From Labrus mixtus (taxonomy: Eukaryota; Chordata; Actinopteri; Labriformes; Labridae), in the NCBI RefSeq assembly GCF_963584025.1, contig NC_083625.1:3178629-3242628 (forward strand): DNA of 64,000 nt, written 5' to 3'. Both the position numbers and the translations under genes were made by a program. Shown here piece after piece: positions 52,978 to 64,000 of the stretch. The notes beneath the pieces are model-generated. The model searched no databases and was not told the origin of the DNA. It saw only the letters and a list, made by a program, of their open reading frames with translations. Numbering within the stretch: the first letter of the stretch is position 1; each line of letters opens with the position of its first letter.

Positions 52978-55900
52978 GACGTTTTGTTTCTGTTCTCCAT
53001 CCATGACACTCAAAATGTAAGCAGAGCAGACGCACCTGAGAGCAGGTAGAGCAGGGATGGGCTCCGATAGCTGGATCCTTTGAGCTCCAAAGCTAATGAC
53101 TCTCTTATCAAAGCTGTTACGTATCCTTAATCTATTTCATTTCTAATAACCAAAACTTAAAGAGGAAACCAGTGGCATATTTATGTGAAGTGCTACCCGC
53201 CTTTACTGTGGCAGCGATGAGGCTGACGTTCAGGTTAATCCGGGACGACAGATGAAGGTAGTCTGTGTTTATGTGCAAGTTATAAATTAAACATTAACAC
53301 AAACACTTCTTACTTCCACTGGAGATGATATGTGGTTAAGTAATTTAAACCCATGATACAGGGAGAGTATATCTAAGGGGAGTGGGGGGGGGATGTATCT
53401 GAAGAGCGTTTTGAGTATACAGATTGACCCATGTCCCATCTGTTACCATGGAGGAGGCGGGGTTTATGAGCAATACTGCAGCCAGTCTTTGGGCTTCACT
53501 TGAGGCGAGGGATCCTGCTGTCCATTTGTTATACAGTCTATGGTTTAAGTCAGCATCTTTAATGGACATTACTGGTTTTAAATAACAGACATCAAACGCT
53601 GCAGACTCCATCAGCTGCAGCTAATAAATGATTACAATGAAACAGTTAAAATATTAGTTTTAAGCTTTAAAAAAAGGTGTTTACAAACTTCTTTTAACTT
53701 TAATATATTTCAACTTTTTCATGATTTTAATGTTTGAGTGAGAATTGATCAGTGGATTCTCTACTGAGCGAGCGTTTGATCAAAAGCTATCGAACCCCAT
53801 CCCCAGCAAAGACAAGAAAGTCCACTAGTTATTTTAAATTTTATTATTATTATTATTATCATTTTTGTGTTTTACATGGAGGTATGTGAAGCACAGGGGT
53901 TGTGAAGCACATCTGCAGCTACGCAAAAGAAAGATGTCATTGTTCATTCACACGACAGAGAGAATCTTTGTGAGATGCCACGAGCCAATGAAGTGAAAGA
54001 AAAGGCATCAATAAAGTGTTTCATATGAACTTTGATTTGATTTCTTCATCTCGCCTGATAAGACAGTCGTGACATAACACGGAACATTTCCCAGGATCAT
54101 GATTGAAAAGTTAAAAACCAAACAGAGCTGGTGTGGTATTTATTAAGAATTCACAGACGATAAGAGCGTCTCCACATTATGTGCGGTGTCGTGTGTGTGT
54201 GTGTGTCGGCTTCACAGGCGATTACCCGGAGCCGTCTGCCTTCTTGTGCGATTTCATGAACAGTGCTGGAGCTCAAACGATTTATTTATTCATGTAAATC
54301 CTATTTTAAATGGCCGACTTCAAAGCTCCTTGTTTACCGTGCTAAATGAAGAGCTGCTGCTTCTTTCAAAGCAAGCCAGTGTTTTTATTTTTTTAAATTT
54401 CCCACCACCACCCCCCGAAACCGAGAAGCAGAGTGAGGGGAGTTTAATCTCTATGAGAATGCCGGCGCTCTGCGAGCCCACAGTCAAACATAATGTGGTG
54501 TAGGAGGTTTCCTTTTCTCATTTCACTCTCTCCTCCTTTTTTTTTTTTTTTCTCATTATCCGTCCCTCAGCATTCAAAGGGAAGCGCTGTGGATTGGTGT
54601 TTTCTCATGGTTCTGCTCTTCAACAAACATGTTGCTCATCAATAACTCATAAGTGCATGCTTACTACAGCTCGACAGAGTATACAGGAAAATGCCTTTTT
54701 GCAGGCCAGTGCCCGGTTACACAGATCCTCAGATTTCTGATGTTTGGGGAGATGAAAAAAGGAGATTTCAAACCCTCTGATGATTTCTTTCAGAGGGTTT
54801 TCCTTGTCTTTAAATCTTCTTCAGTTTTGGTAAACGCAACAGTTTTTTTTTTATCTCAAATGAAGCCTGAATCAAACTCACTGTGAGCAGAGGAAGTTCA
54901 CATCTTGGGACTTCCTAACACGGCGCTTTAATCTTTTTCTTTTTTCTCCAGTTTTCCTGATTTAAATGTTTAATTTTGCTTCTTTTGTGTGTTTTTTAAT
55001 TTATTTAATGCCTTTCCCCCCAGGGTTCTGCAAACACTCCCTCGCAGAATAAACAAAGAACAACAAGTGTTTTCAGTGTAAACACAAACACAGAGGAGAG
55101 TCTGTTTCTTAATCCAGACCTTTTATTTTTTTAACAACTTTACTTTTTTTTGTTGTTTAGAAAAGTTTCTTGCAAATCCTTCAAGGACACATTTCAGCAT
55201 CTCCAGAAATGCACTCAACGCTTTGTTAGAGTTACATGAAAAGGCTGATGACTTCTGTCTCATAATAACAAGGACACAAGAACCACAAGACTGTTAGCTT
55301 AGCTTAGCATAAAGACGTGGAAACAGAGGGAAACAGCTACATTAAAAATGATCCAGCTTCAATAAAACTCAGTGATTAACATTCTGTTTCAAGTAGGTTT
55401 AATTGACGCTAAAAAGAGTAAATAGGACACGCTGTGGTTTCGGCTCGAGTTGAGAATATTAGGCTGGCAGGGTCGGGATTAACGTCAGAGTTTAACTGAC
55501 ATCAACCGGAGCGGTGAGTGACTACATTTAGGCGTTAGGCGTGTGGACGTTTATCTGCAGGGAGGACTGAAGGCAGGCGGTGAAAAAAGTTAACCCCACG
55601 ATTTTTTGCATTCGCTCGAATAAATCAGTCAGCAGGACAGCTTCTCTCTCTCTCTCTCTGGGTTGCTATGGTTACGGGGACGCTCTGTGCCCGCTGTCAC
55701 TTAGTAATGAAGTCGTGTTTTATATAAAATGACATTTTTTAATTCCACATACACGTGCGTACAGCCTGCAGCTTTACAAAGGTTGTAGTTCTGAAATATT
55801 AAGTAAACATGTTTGTAAATTAATTAAAATGATGTGGATGATGTACGAGCTTTATAGACGCTGTGGGTTGATTTAAGCCTGAAGAGTCAGGCTAACTGTT

Positions 55901-57436
55901 TCCCTTTGTTTCCATTCTTTATGCTAAGCTAAGCTAATCGCCCCAAGCTCTTCTCCTCTTAGATGTTTCCCAAACATCAAGCTATTAGTTCAAGTCTTGC
56001 TTTAAGATCTGATGATCGTGTTCATAGAGGGAGGGTGTAGCTGGGCACTGGCTTCAACCAAACATTCAGTTCTGCGTTCACTCAGGGTCTTTTAGAAACA
56101 GAATGCAGTGTCTCCGTCCTCATCCCCCAAAGCACAGATGGACCCGCAGGGTGAAGCTCAATCCAGACTCTCATTTACCGGAGCATGCCAGAGAGACTCA
56201 GACCATCGCCGTCACGTGACGCTGAATCACCTCCACGTTCTTCTGTTGCAGCGACGTTTGTCCCGGCGAAGGTTATCGCTCCAGGCCTGGAGAGTGATTT
56301 TGATTTTTGTAGCGTTGTTTGTCTGTAAAAAAAAAAACAAAAACAAAAAACAACCCTCAGCAAACTGACTGAGATTGATTCAGACCAGGTGATTCATGTA
56401 AGACCGGATGCTTAAATGTGTTTGAAATGTTCTCAAAATGTAAAAGTGCTTGTTTCTGCGACTGTGGTTTGGTTTGTCTCGTCTTTTATATCGTGTGTGT
56501 GTCTATTCAAGGATCTGTCCCAGCGGCCTTCCTTCAAGGTTTGTAGTAAAACAAATACATTTTTTTTAAAATGGAGTAATGAAAAAGATGAATGAAAGAT
56601 GCTTTGGAATTTAAATCGAGACATACGGCATCAAAGGCGAAGGCGCCGTGGCTGCAGGCGTTCAAAACCAGATGATTCTGAGCGACGTCAAAGCGGATCA
56701 GTCCTGCAGAGAGTGAGGATGAGCTAATAATATCCAAGTCAAGTCATTTCCATCCCCTCTGTCTCTGAGCGCGGGGGAGCTGATTCAGCTCAGCAGCTGC
56801 AGTACAGTACGAGTGACTGGACGCACGTGGCTGTCAGGACGCCGTCAGACTCGCAACACAGATGAAGGGAAGAAAAAAATGTCAACTTAGAAAAATCTGA
56901 TCTTTCCCCCTGATAACACACAGAGGAGAAGCCAACCACTTCATTACAACAAGCTTTCACATGCCCCAGACTTTGAACGCATCGCTGACTTCTTCTTCCT
57001 GTCGGTCATGTAATGAGACGCCGGTGTTCTCTGCGTGATCGTCCATTTTAATTTAAATTAATCTGCAGGACGTATCAGAATAATTTGGTTATATCTGAGA
57101 AAAGTTTGCTCTCTAAAAAAAAAAGAATAAATTCTTTAGCAGAGAAGTTACTGCTCTTATGAGGAGAAGCTTGGACCAAACTTTCCCATAAGAGGAAATC
57201 TCCTCGGTGAAAATAGAAACACAAGCATCGCTTTGATTCAACATCTTTTCTTTCTTAGTTTCCTCTTTTTTTCAGAGGAGAACATAATTAGCATGAGAAG
57301 CACAAGAAGTCACAGTTTGTGATTTAAACGCTTGTTATGCACAAAGTTTTTGATCATTATTTCGTGCTAAAGAACAACAACAAGGCTGGCAGGAAACAGA
57401 CAAAGACTTCTGTTGTTTGAGAAGATGTTGTTTGTA
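52978..57436. repeat. Tandem duplication, copy 2
   Basis: A 4459-bp direct repeat of copy 1. It ends at GATGTTGTTTGTA (57436), after which unique sequence starts (TCGGGATGTC). Homopolymer and dinucleotide runs elsewhere (for example the A run near 56326 and the TC run near 55643) have the same length as in copy 1, pointing to a very recent event or an assembly artefact. Confidence 0.97.
54010..54015 (+). terminator. vps37d: Duplicated poly(A) signal
   Basis: The same AATAAA context in copy 2. If the first site is skipped, vps37d could end here with a 3'UTR of about 5.6 kb. Confidence 0.4.
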
Positions 57437-59160
57437 TCGGGATGTCTAGGAAGAGAAACGTGTTTTCAAATGTCTCGAGCTGCAAACATCAGCGCTGTGA
57501 TCTTCTGGAGACATTTTGTCACTCGAGTCTGTTCTGGTATCATAAAAATCTCCAGCGTCGGCTACGAGCCGGGTAGCCATAATGTGCTGTGACGGAGACT
57601 TTCCGCAGCTGAAATTAAGCCGCTGCTAAATGATCCAGAGACATGGCTTTTTATTTTCCACACTCTTAAAAACAAAAAAGGTCTAAATGAAGAGTCGAGA
57701 CACGGGGGAAGTTTGTTTCAGTCACGGAGGCAAAGAGTCTGTTCTTTAACTCATCAGATTTACAAAACACAGAGAAACTTCTGTCAACATCCAAACTAAC
57801 ACTGAAAGTGCTTCATCATAAGTTAAGTAGGTTATAAATACACGGGAGATTTCAGAGTTAACTCAGAGCTCAACAAAGACAAAAAAAGATGAATGATGTG
57901 AAATAAACAAGTCAATTCTGAAGAGGTATAAAAACAACATTTGTGACTTTTTTAGGGCCTCAAATCTAAAAAAAAAAAACATTCCTCTCTGTCTGTAAAA
58001 GTATGTTATGTGTTTATAAGGCCCCGTGTCCACCTTGCAGTTTTTCCTGAACACCAGCGTCTTTTTTTCGATTGTGTTCAATGAGTATAGCGAACGTACA
58101 GCCAACGCTTTTCTGCTTGGAAAAAAAACACTAGGTCGGCATATGTGCAGCTTCAGTGGCATCAGGACTCGATTATCCTGTCACCCGGATCGATATCACG
58201 ATGGGTTGCATCCTCCATTTCCTAAATCGCTGCACATTGCTTCTTCTTTTTCTTTACCAAAGACCAGCAGTCAGATAAATATGAAGCCGTTTAAAACAGA
58301 CCGAACCGTCAACGAGGGAAGCTGCAGTGCTGCGAGACAACTTTCATAACCTAGCCACAGTTAGCGCTCAGAAATGTAGCTTGTGGGCTCTTATGAAGCC
58401 TCACCTGTCTCTGAAGGAGTTTAAACCCAAATGAAAGTGCTTCATGCAGAACAACATGCACCCCAACCCAACGCTCCATAAATCATGATAATTTAAGAAT
58501 TTAATTTGACAAAGTAAGTGACATGCAGCCCCGGGCCATTCCTACAGGGCATTTTAAAAAAACGGCTCTTTAAGAAGCAGAGGAAAACTCTTGATCAAAT
58601 ATTTATGTGAAGTACATTAGGCCACTCTCAGCGCCGCTCTGTGTGGTTTTGAGGATCTAGTAAAGCGTAAATGTGATGAATATTTTCTGTGGCGGCTGAC
58701 CAGCTGGTCCGCGGAGACTCGGTCTGAACATCTGATTTACTGATGTGTGTGGAAAAACTGTTCAGAGGACGACGTAACTCCAACAACAACAGCGTGACAG
58801 GGTTGTGCAACATTTTCTGTCAGAAAAAATTATCATGAATTGTAAAAAAAATCCTTTCATCGCGGTGGTTACGGCGGAGATTTAGCAGAGTTTACACTGG
58901 AGGAAAGCAGTGAAAACAGAAACAGCTGGCTCACTCGCTTCAGTCTGGCGTCTCTGGTTTTAATGCCTCATGATATCTTAACCTTTAAAGATCGTTTAAT
59001 AAACTGCTGGATTCATTTCTAGAGTTTCACAACCATGTGCTAAACTTCTTAAGTTAGACTTTACTATAATGTTTGTTTGGGTTTGTTAGCAAAGTTAGCA
59101 CGCCAAACTAAGATGGTGAGCGTTGTAAACATCCCAGGTGGGCACAGTTTATCCTTTAAA
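57437..59160. other. Non-coding sequence right of the duplication
   Basis: No gene recognised. A block at about 57437-57660 (GGGTAGCCATAATGTGCTGT, GCAGCTGAAATTAAGCCGCT) has balanced composition and no repeat signature. The frame at 58026-58349 shows no family motif, and its start (GGCCCCGTGTCCACC) looks like repeat-derived sequence. Confidence 0.5.
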
Positions 59161-59161
59161 G

Positions 59162-59733
59162 GAAGAATGTGCAACGTTCAACACAAACACAGCAGAACTG
59201 AAGTCTGTCCTGTGTAAATGTGTCTCTGAGTCATGACTGTCTACAATGAGGGAGAAGCTCGAGTCCCGCTGGCTGTGTTGTTGTCAGAGCCGTGTTTACA
59301 TGGACGGGACGGCCGGCTCCTCCCCTTGTGTATAAAAGCTGTTTTAGTCAAGAACTAGAGAGAAGAAGAAGAACATACTCACTGATTATTTGGATGTCAG
59401 TAAGAGTTTTTAGATCACGCTCATTCTGTGTCAGTTTACGTGAAATGTGAAGCTACGAGCTAACTAAAGAGCGCTAACATTAGCATGCTAACACAACAAT
59501 GCCGACGACAGGTGATTGCAGCTCGAGCAAAGGACGATGTTGTCGCCCCCTTGTGCTTAATTATGGTGCGTTCTAATTGGTAACTCCTTCCTGTGAACGC
59601 GAGTGGAGAGAAAGTTGGAGGAGAGCGGAGGCTTCAGAATAGCGGAGGTGTCGTTTGTGCAGTTTGTTTTGGTTTCATGCTGGTGCTGACGGGCGACCTC
59701 TACTGGATCAAAAAAAAAAGTTGCACATTCTTC
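59162..59733. mobile_element. MITE with exact 14-bp terminal inverted repeats
   Basis: GAAGAATGTGCAAC (59162-59175) is the exact inverse of GTTGCACATTCTTC (59720-59733). The 572-bp interior contains GCTAACATTAGCATGCTAAC, common in dispersed fish repeats, and no coding content. A target duplication was not clear, so the superfamily is open. Confidence 0.78.
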
Positions 59734-60365
<632 letters not shown>

Positions 60366-60500
60366 TAGGGACTTGAGAATCTAAAAATGAGAGCGCCGCA
60401 GTAATTAAACACCAGAAATAAGGTCTTCAATTATCAGTGGATCCATAACCTGCACTCATTAATTAATTAATCATTTAAAAGTTAATTAAAAGGAAGAACA

Positions 60501-60560
60501 GGGGCGCGGTGGTTGGCGGAGTTACCTCACAGCGAGTCGGCACGGTTACACTCCTTCTCT
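60501..60560 (+). mobile_element. Possible SINE head fragment
   Basis: GGGGCGCGGTGGTTGGCGGA then GTTACCTCACAGCGAG resembles a tRNA-like SINE head. It is too short to assign. Confidence 0.4.
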
Positions 60561-60769
60561 GTGTGAAAGCTTTTTTATAATCACTCAGTTGACTTGTTTT
60601 TCTCCCTTCATCCAAAAATATAACAGCTACTTGAAGGTGTAAATAACCTTTTTGTGTGCTGTCTTTCATTTAATTACGACTTAGAAGATGGTTTCCCACT
60701 CACTGCGTAGGAAAATAAACATCATGTTTCAGGATGTGACGACCTGACAAAAGACTTCAGTAGTGTCTT

Positions 60770-61330
60770 GTTTAAAGGTCACATCGTAGAAATTTTCAAA
60801 ACGTTTAAATAAGTCTCAGAGCTCCCTAAAACATGTGTGTGAAGTTTCTTGTTCTAAATCCACTCTGATCCTGTATTTGATCATGTCTATAAACCCCTCT
60901 ATTTCAGCCCTGCTCAGAACAGGCTGTTTCTGTGTCTGTACCTTTAAATATGTAAATGAGCCGTGTCTGACCACGCCCCCTCTCTGGAAGGGCTTTGGGT
61001 GTACTCGTGCTTTCTCTCTCCATGTCCTATTGTTTACGGTGAGAAGGCAGACTCAGAGGGCAGCACAAACACCTAGCTGTGGGAGTGTCACCCACCTGGG
61101 GGAGGGGCTACTGCCCTTTGTGATGTCATGAAGGGAAAATCTCCAAACGGCCTGTTTGAGCACACATTTTCTGAAAAGTGGAGCAGGCAAAAGATGGAGA
61201 GGATGGACTTTTCTCATTATTGGGGGGTTTGTAGACGGACTAGAGACACATGTTAGAGTTAGAGGAACATGGAGAAGATGATTTTACTCCTCAGAAAAGA
61301 GCTCGTCGATATTTTAGGGATTAAACTCTG
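60770..61330. repeat. Probable dispersed fish repeat
   Basis: TACCTTTAAATATGTAAATGA, CCACGCCCCCTCTCTGGAAG and TGATGTCATGAAGGGAAAAT read like parts of a dispersed teleost repeat. The 98-codon frame at 60835 falls within it and is not considered a gene. Ends not determined. Confidence 0.45.
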
Positions 61331-63152
61331 TGTATCTCTGAAGCGTCTCATATCTTAAACACGCCTGATATGAAGGATGTGACGGAAACTGATGAACTCT
61401 TTTGGACCATGTTGATCATTTCAAGACGGTTTAATGAATGAAGGCTGCTGGGAACGATCTTCTGCATGCTCAGCTTTACGCGAGATAATGTTCTAAATTT
61501 GATCATGTTGACATTTTATTGACGTAGACTTCCAGCGGGATATCATCTCTTCATTGCTACAGCGTGTCCTGCCCATCACTCAGAAACATTCAAGTGACCT
61601 TAAACAACATGTTTACATGTGAATGATTTTCCATGTTTCTTCATTTGGATCCTGGAGTTATCAATAAACATTTACCACTCTGATTGAATTTGTCCTTTTT
61701 GTCATGAGCAAGCAGCATCCTGAGGTGTTGAAAAAAAAGGAGCCGACGCAGAAATGATCTGTTGTTCTTTCTTATTACTGTGTTGATATTGAGCTATAAA
61801 AGCAATATGGCCTTTAATATTGGCATATTGAAGGTTCAGTCAGGGAAAAAGGCTGCAATATTTGGTACAACAGCACAACCTCAAAAATGTCCTTGAAGTT
61901 TTGCTCCTTAATTTGATTGGATTTTGATTCTGATGCAGATTTTCTTTCTTCAAAATTCAATTTAAATGTTCCTGTAAAAACAAATAATACTTCCTCCGTT
62001 TAGTTTGAGATTTGAGTTCTTCTTCCACTCGCCCCGTCTCCGTCTCACGGGGGATAAAGTGTGACTGTTATCAGTGAACCAGCCCCTGGCTCCATCAGAT
62101 TAACTTGCATTTTTTTAACTTTCCACTCAGCCCTCTCATCTTCTCTTCCTTTTATATTTGACTTTTTTTAAAACTTTTCTTCTTCTCTGCTGCCTCAGCC
62201 TCACTGTGCCAATCCCTCTCAACAGCTTTTCCTTTTCATTGTTATGCAGATGAAGCCCAGTTAGCTCGCCGCTGTAAATCCAAATGGGATGAAGGAATCT
62301 GCCTCACTGACAGAAAATGTTGGAGCCCGTTTTCTTAAAGCCTGCTTCTCTGTGAGGGGACACTCTGCTGCTTTAATTTAAAAAAAAAAAAAAAAAAAGG
62401 GTCCGTCTCTGCAGCACAAAGTGACTGAGGCAGGTGGTGTTTTGTTTCACTGCTGGGCATTCGGGGAAAAAGTGTGACACATCAAAAGTCTGGAGTTTGT
62501 AGCTGAACATTTTCTGAGCTTTTGAAAGAGAGTCAGCTGGCAGAACTGGGACACTTTGGATGGAAAAAAAAACAAAAAAAACGTTTTTATTGTAGCATTA
62601 ATTGTTAATATCAGTGCAAAAATGATAGCAGCTCTCTGATGCCCTCTTGTGGCCAGATGTGCAGTCACTGTTTCTTTAAGTACAGTACTGAAGGGACCTG
62701 CACTAGCTGACACAGAGTTTGTGATGTACAGTAGCTAACAATGTGGGCAGTGTGTTTGTACTGAAAGTCTCTTAATGCTTATTTAACCTGACCTTTGTCC
62801 CCTGATCTTTAGCTAAACTGTTAGAAACAAAAAGTCTCTGTTTGAGCCACAAATGCAAACATGCCTGAATATTGTGATAAAGGTTTCAGTCGACGTTATA
62901 TGTATTTGATGCAGTGGTTAATCAGATCAAGTAACGCCCATAAAAGTATTTTAAAATACTGCAACTCAAGACTGCGTTCACCGAGCCGTTTGATACTTAC
63001 AACAGACGTTAATTTAAACATTTGAGCAAAATGTGAATAAAACAAATGTTTATTTTTACTTAACTGTACTTCTTTTTAAGAAAGATTTATTTTTATTGAT
63101 CCCAAATAACACTTCTGTCACAGTTAGTCAAAAACCAAAAAGAGGACCCACA
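61331..63152. other. Non-coding sequence near right end
   Basis: No gene was recognised. AATAAA at 61663-61668 could end a long + strand transcript but nothing links it to one. The block at about 62020-62330 (CAGATGAAGCCCAGTTAGCT, CCGCTGTAAATCCAAATGGG) is repeat-free and could be a conserved element. Poly(A) runs occur at about 62380 and 62567. Confidence 0.45.
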
Positions 63153-63165
63153 TGCAGAACTAAAT

Positions 63166-63379
63166 CCATCCATTATCTATACCGCTTTTCACCTGTCAAT
63201 CACAGGGCTGACATATAGAGACAGACGACCAGCCACACTCACATTCACACCTACGGGCAATTTTAGATTCAGCAGTTAACCTAACGAGCATGTTAGGAGC
63301 CGGACTGTGGGAGGAAGCCGGAGTAAAGAGAGGCTCCTGTCAGACGGGGATTTAAACCAGGAACCTCCTCGCTGCAGCC
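63166..63379. mobile_element. Retroposed-looking repeat with 13-bp target duplication
   Basis: It begins CCATCCATTATCTATACCGC and contains CTACGGGCAATTTTAGATTC and GACTGTGGGAGGAAGCCGGA, a very common teleost repeat text. Exact TGCAGAACTAAAT copies flank it (63153-63165, 63380-63392). Confidence 0.8.
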
Positions 63380-63392
63380 TGCAGAACTAAAT

Positions 63393-64000
63393 GAAAAGAT
63401 TTTATCAAACAAAAAGACAAAAAACAAGGGTTGAATTCTTCCAAGGTACAAACAAAGTCCAACTTAAAATACCAAAAGGAGAAACAAAGAGCCACAAGAA
63501 AATCTTTTTTTTTTAATCTCAAGGAAACACTGGGAGATAAGACAATAAAAATCGATGAGTACACAGAGAGGTCGACATGACATATCTCTGTGTGTTTTCC
63601 CGCCTTTGTGATTGTGTGCCCTACCCTGATAGTCTTCACCTGTGTCATCATTCTCACCTGTCATGATAAGTCGGAAAAAAAGTCTCCTGTGAATGCAATA
63701 TGCTCCCGTTAAATAGTCCTTATCATAATTTTACTATTATATATATATATAATAATACTTTATCCCTGCTGTGTTAATGTTTATGTTTTATTTAAATGCA
63801 ATAATTATTTTAGGTTGTGTCAAATGTAACTTATGTTAATTTACACATTTAATCACTTAAGAAGAACACGATGAAGACAGTATCTGTTATCCCTAAAATA
63901 TCATCTATTGTACATAAAGATCATCCAGACAAAACTCTTATTTTTTATATTCTTCTTAGAAGTCTCATCAAAGGATCCTATTGTCAGTTATTTTTTGTTT
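63393..64000. other. Non-coding right edge
   Basis: AT-rich sequence with a short (TA)n run near 63738-63750. The minus-strand frames at 63352-63664 show no protein family signature. Nothing further could be supported. Confidence 0.5.

Noticed and set aside
49720..54503. Duplicated genes encoded by identical 105-, 77-, 86- and 63-codon frames in both copies
   Set aside because: Identity only reflects the recent duplication; the frames lack start context, splice partners and protein family features, and contain low-complexity residues from microsatellites.
60835..61131. 98-codon + strand frame
   Set aside because: Lies in a dispersed fish repeat and shows no family signature.

Overview
The window looks like nuclear DNA from a teleost fish. 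The evidence is a vertebrate gene in short exons split by long introns, many (GT)n, (AC)n and (TTTTA)n microsatellites, tRNA-headed SINEs, non-LTR retrotransposon 3' ends of fish type, and hAT or Harbinger-like MITEs. No bacterial, organellar or viral gene was seen, and no CRISPR array or bona fide tRNA or rRNA gene.

Two protein-coding genes can be supported, both on the + strand. (1) At 2043-5483 are the last three coding exons of a membrane-receptor-like gene whose 5' part lies outside the window. Its cytoplasmic tail holds a PPLPPR SH3-type motif, an array of twelve tyrosine heptads (consensus PDYEQSV, 21-bp DNA units) and an acidic DYDD-type end. The best guess is a CD5/CD6/WC1-like scavenger-receptor family member. 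A LAT/LAT2-like adaptor is the alternative. (2) At 11556-48375 is a complete vps37d gene (ESCRT-I subunit, Mod(r) domain). Its four coding exons (11556-11666, 20208-20379, 38265-38347, 47836-48375) join in frame to 301 codons, across introns of about 8.5, 17.9 and 9.5 kb.

Layout: 1-2042, sequence upstream of the visible receptor exons, with a hAT-like element carrying SINE pieces; 2043-5640, receptor 3' end; 5640-11380, intergenic repeats and a decayed LINE; 11380-48375, vps37d; 48510-57436, a nearly perfect tandem duplication of about 4.46 kb that starts 135 bp after the vps37d stop codon and duplicates the likely 3'UTR and poly(A) signal; 57437-64000, non-coding sequence with MITEs and a long GT microsatellite and no recognisable gene.

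The two genes need not be functionally linked, although ESCRT-I sorts ubiquitinated receptors into lysosomes. The pairing of a CD5/CD6-like candidate with a Vps37 paralogue resembles the mammalian CD6-CD5-VPS37C neighbourhood. The points most worth following up are the tyrosine-heptad minisatellite and the tandem duplication with its short, possibly templated, junction insert. Exon limits were read by eye from splice signals and frame; no alignment or transcript data were available.
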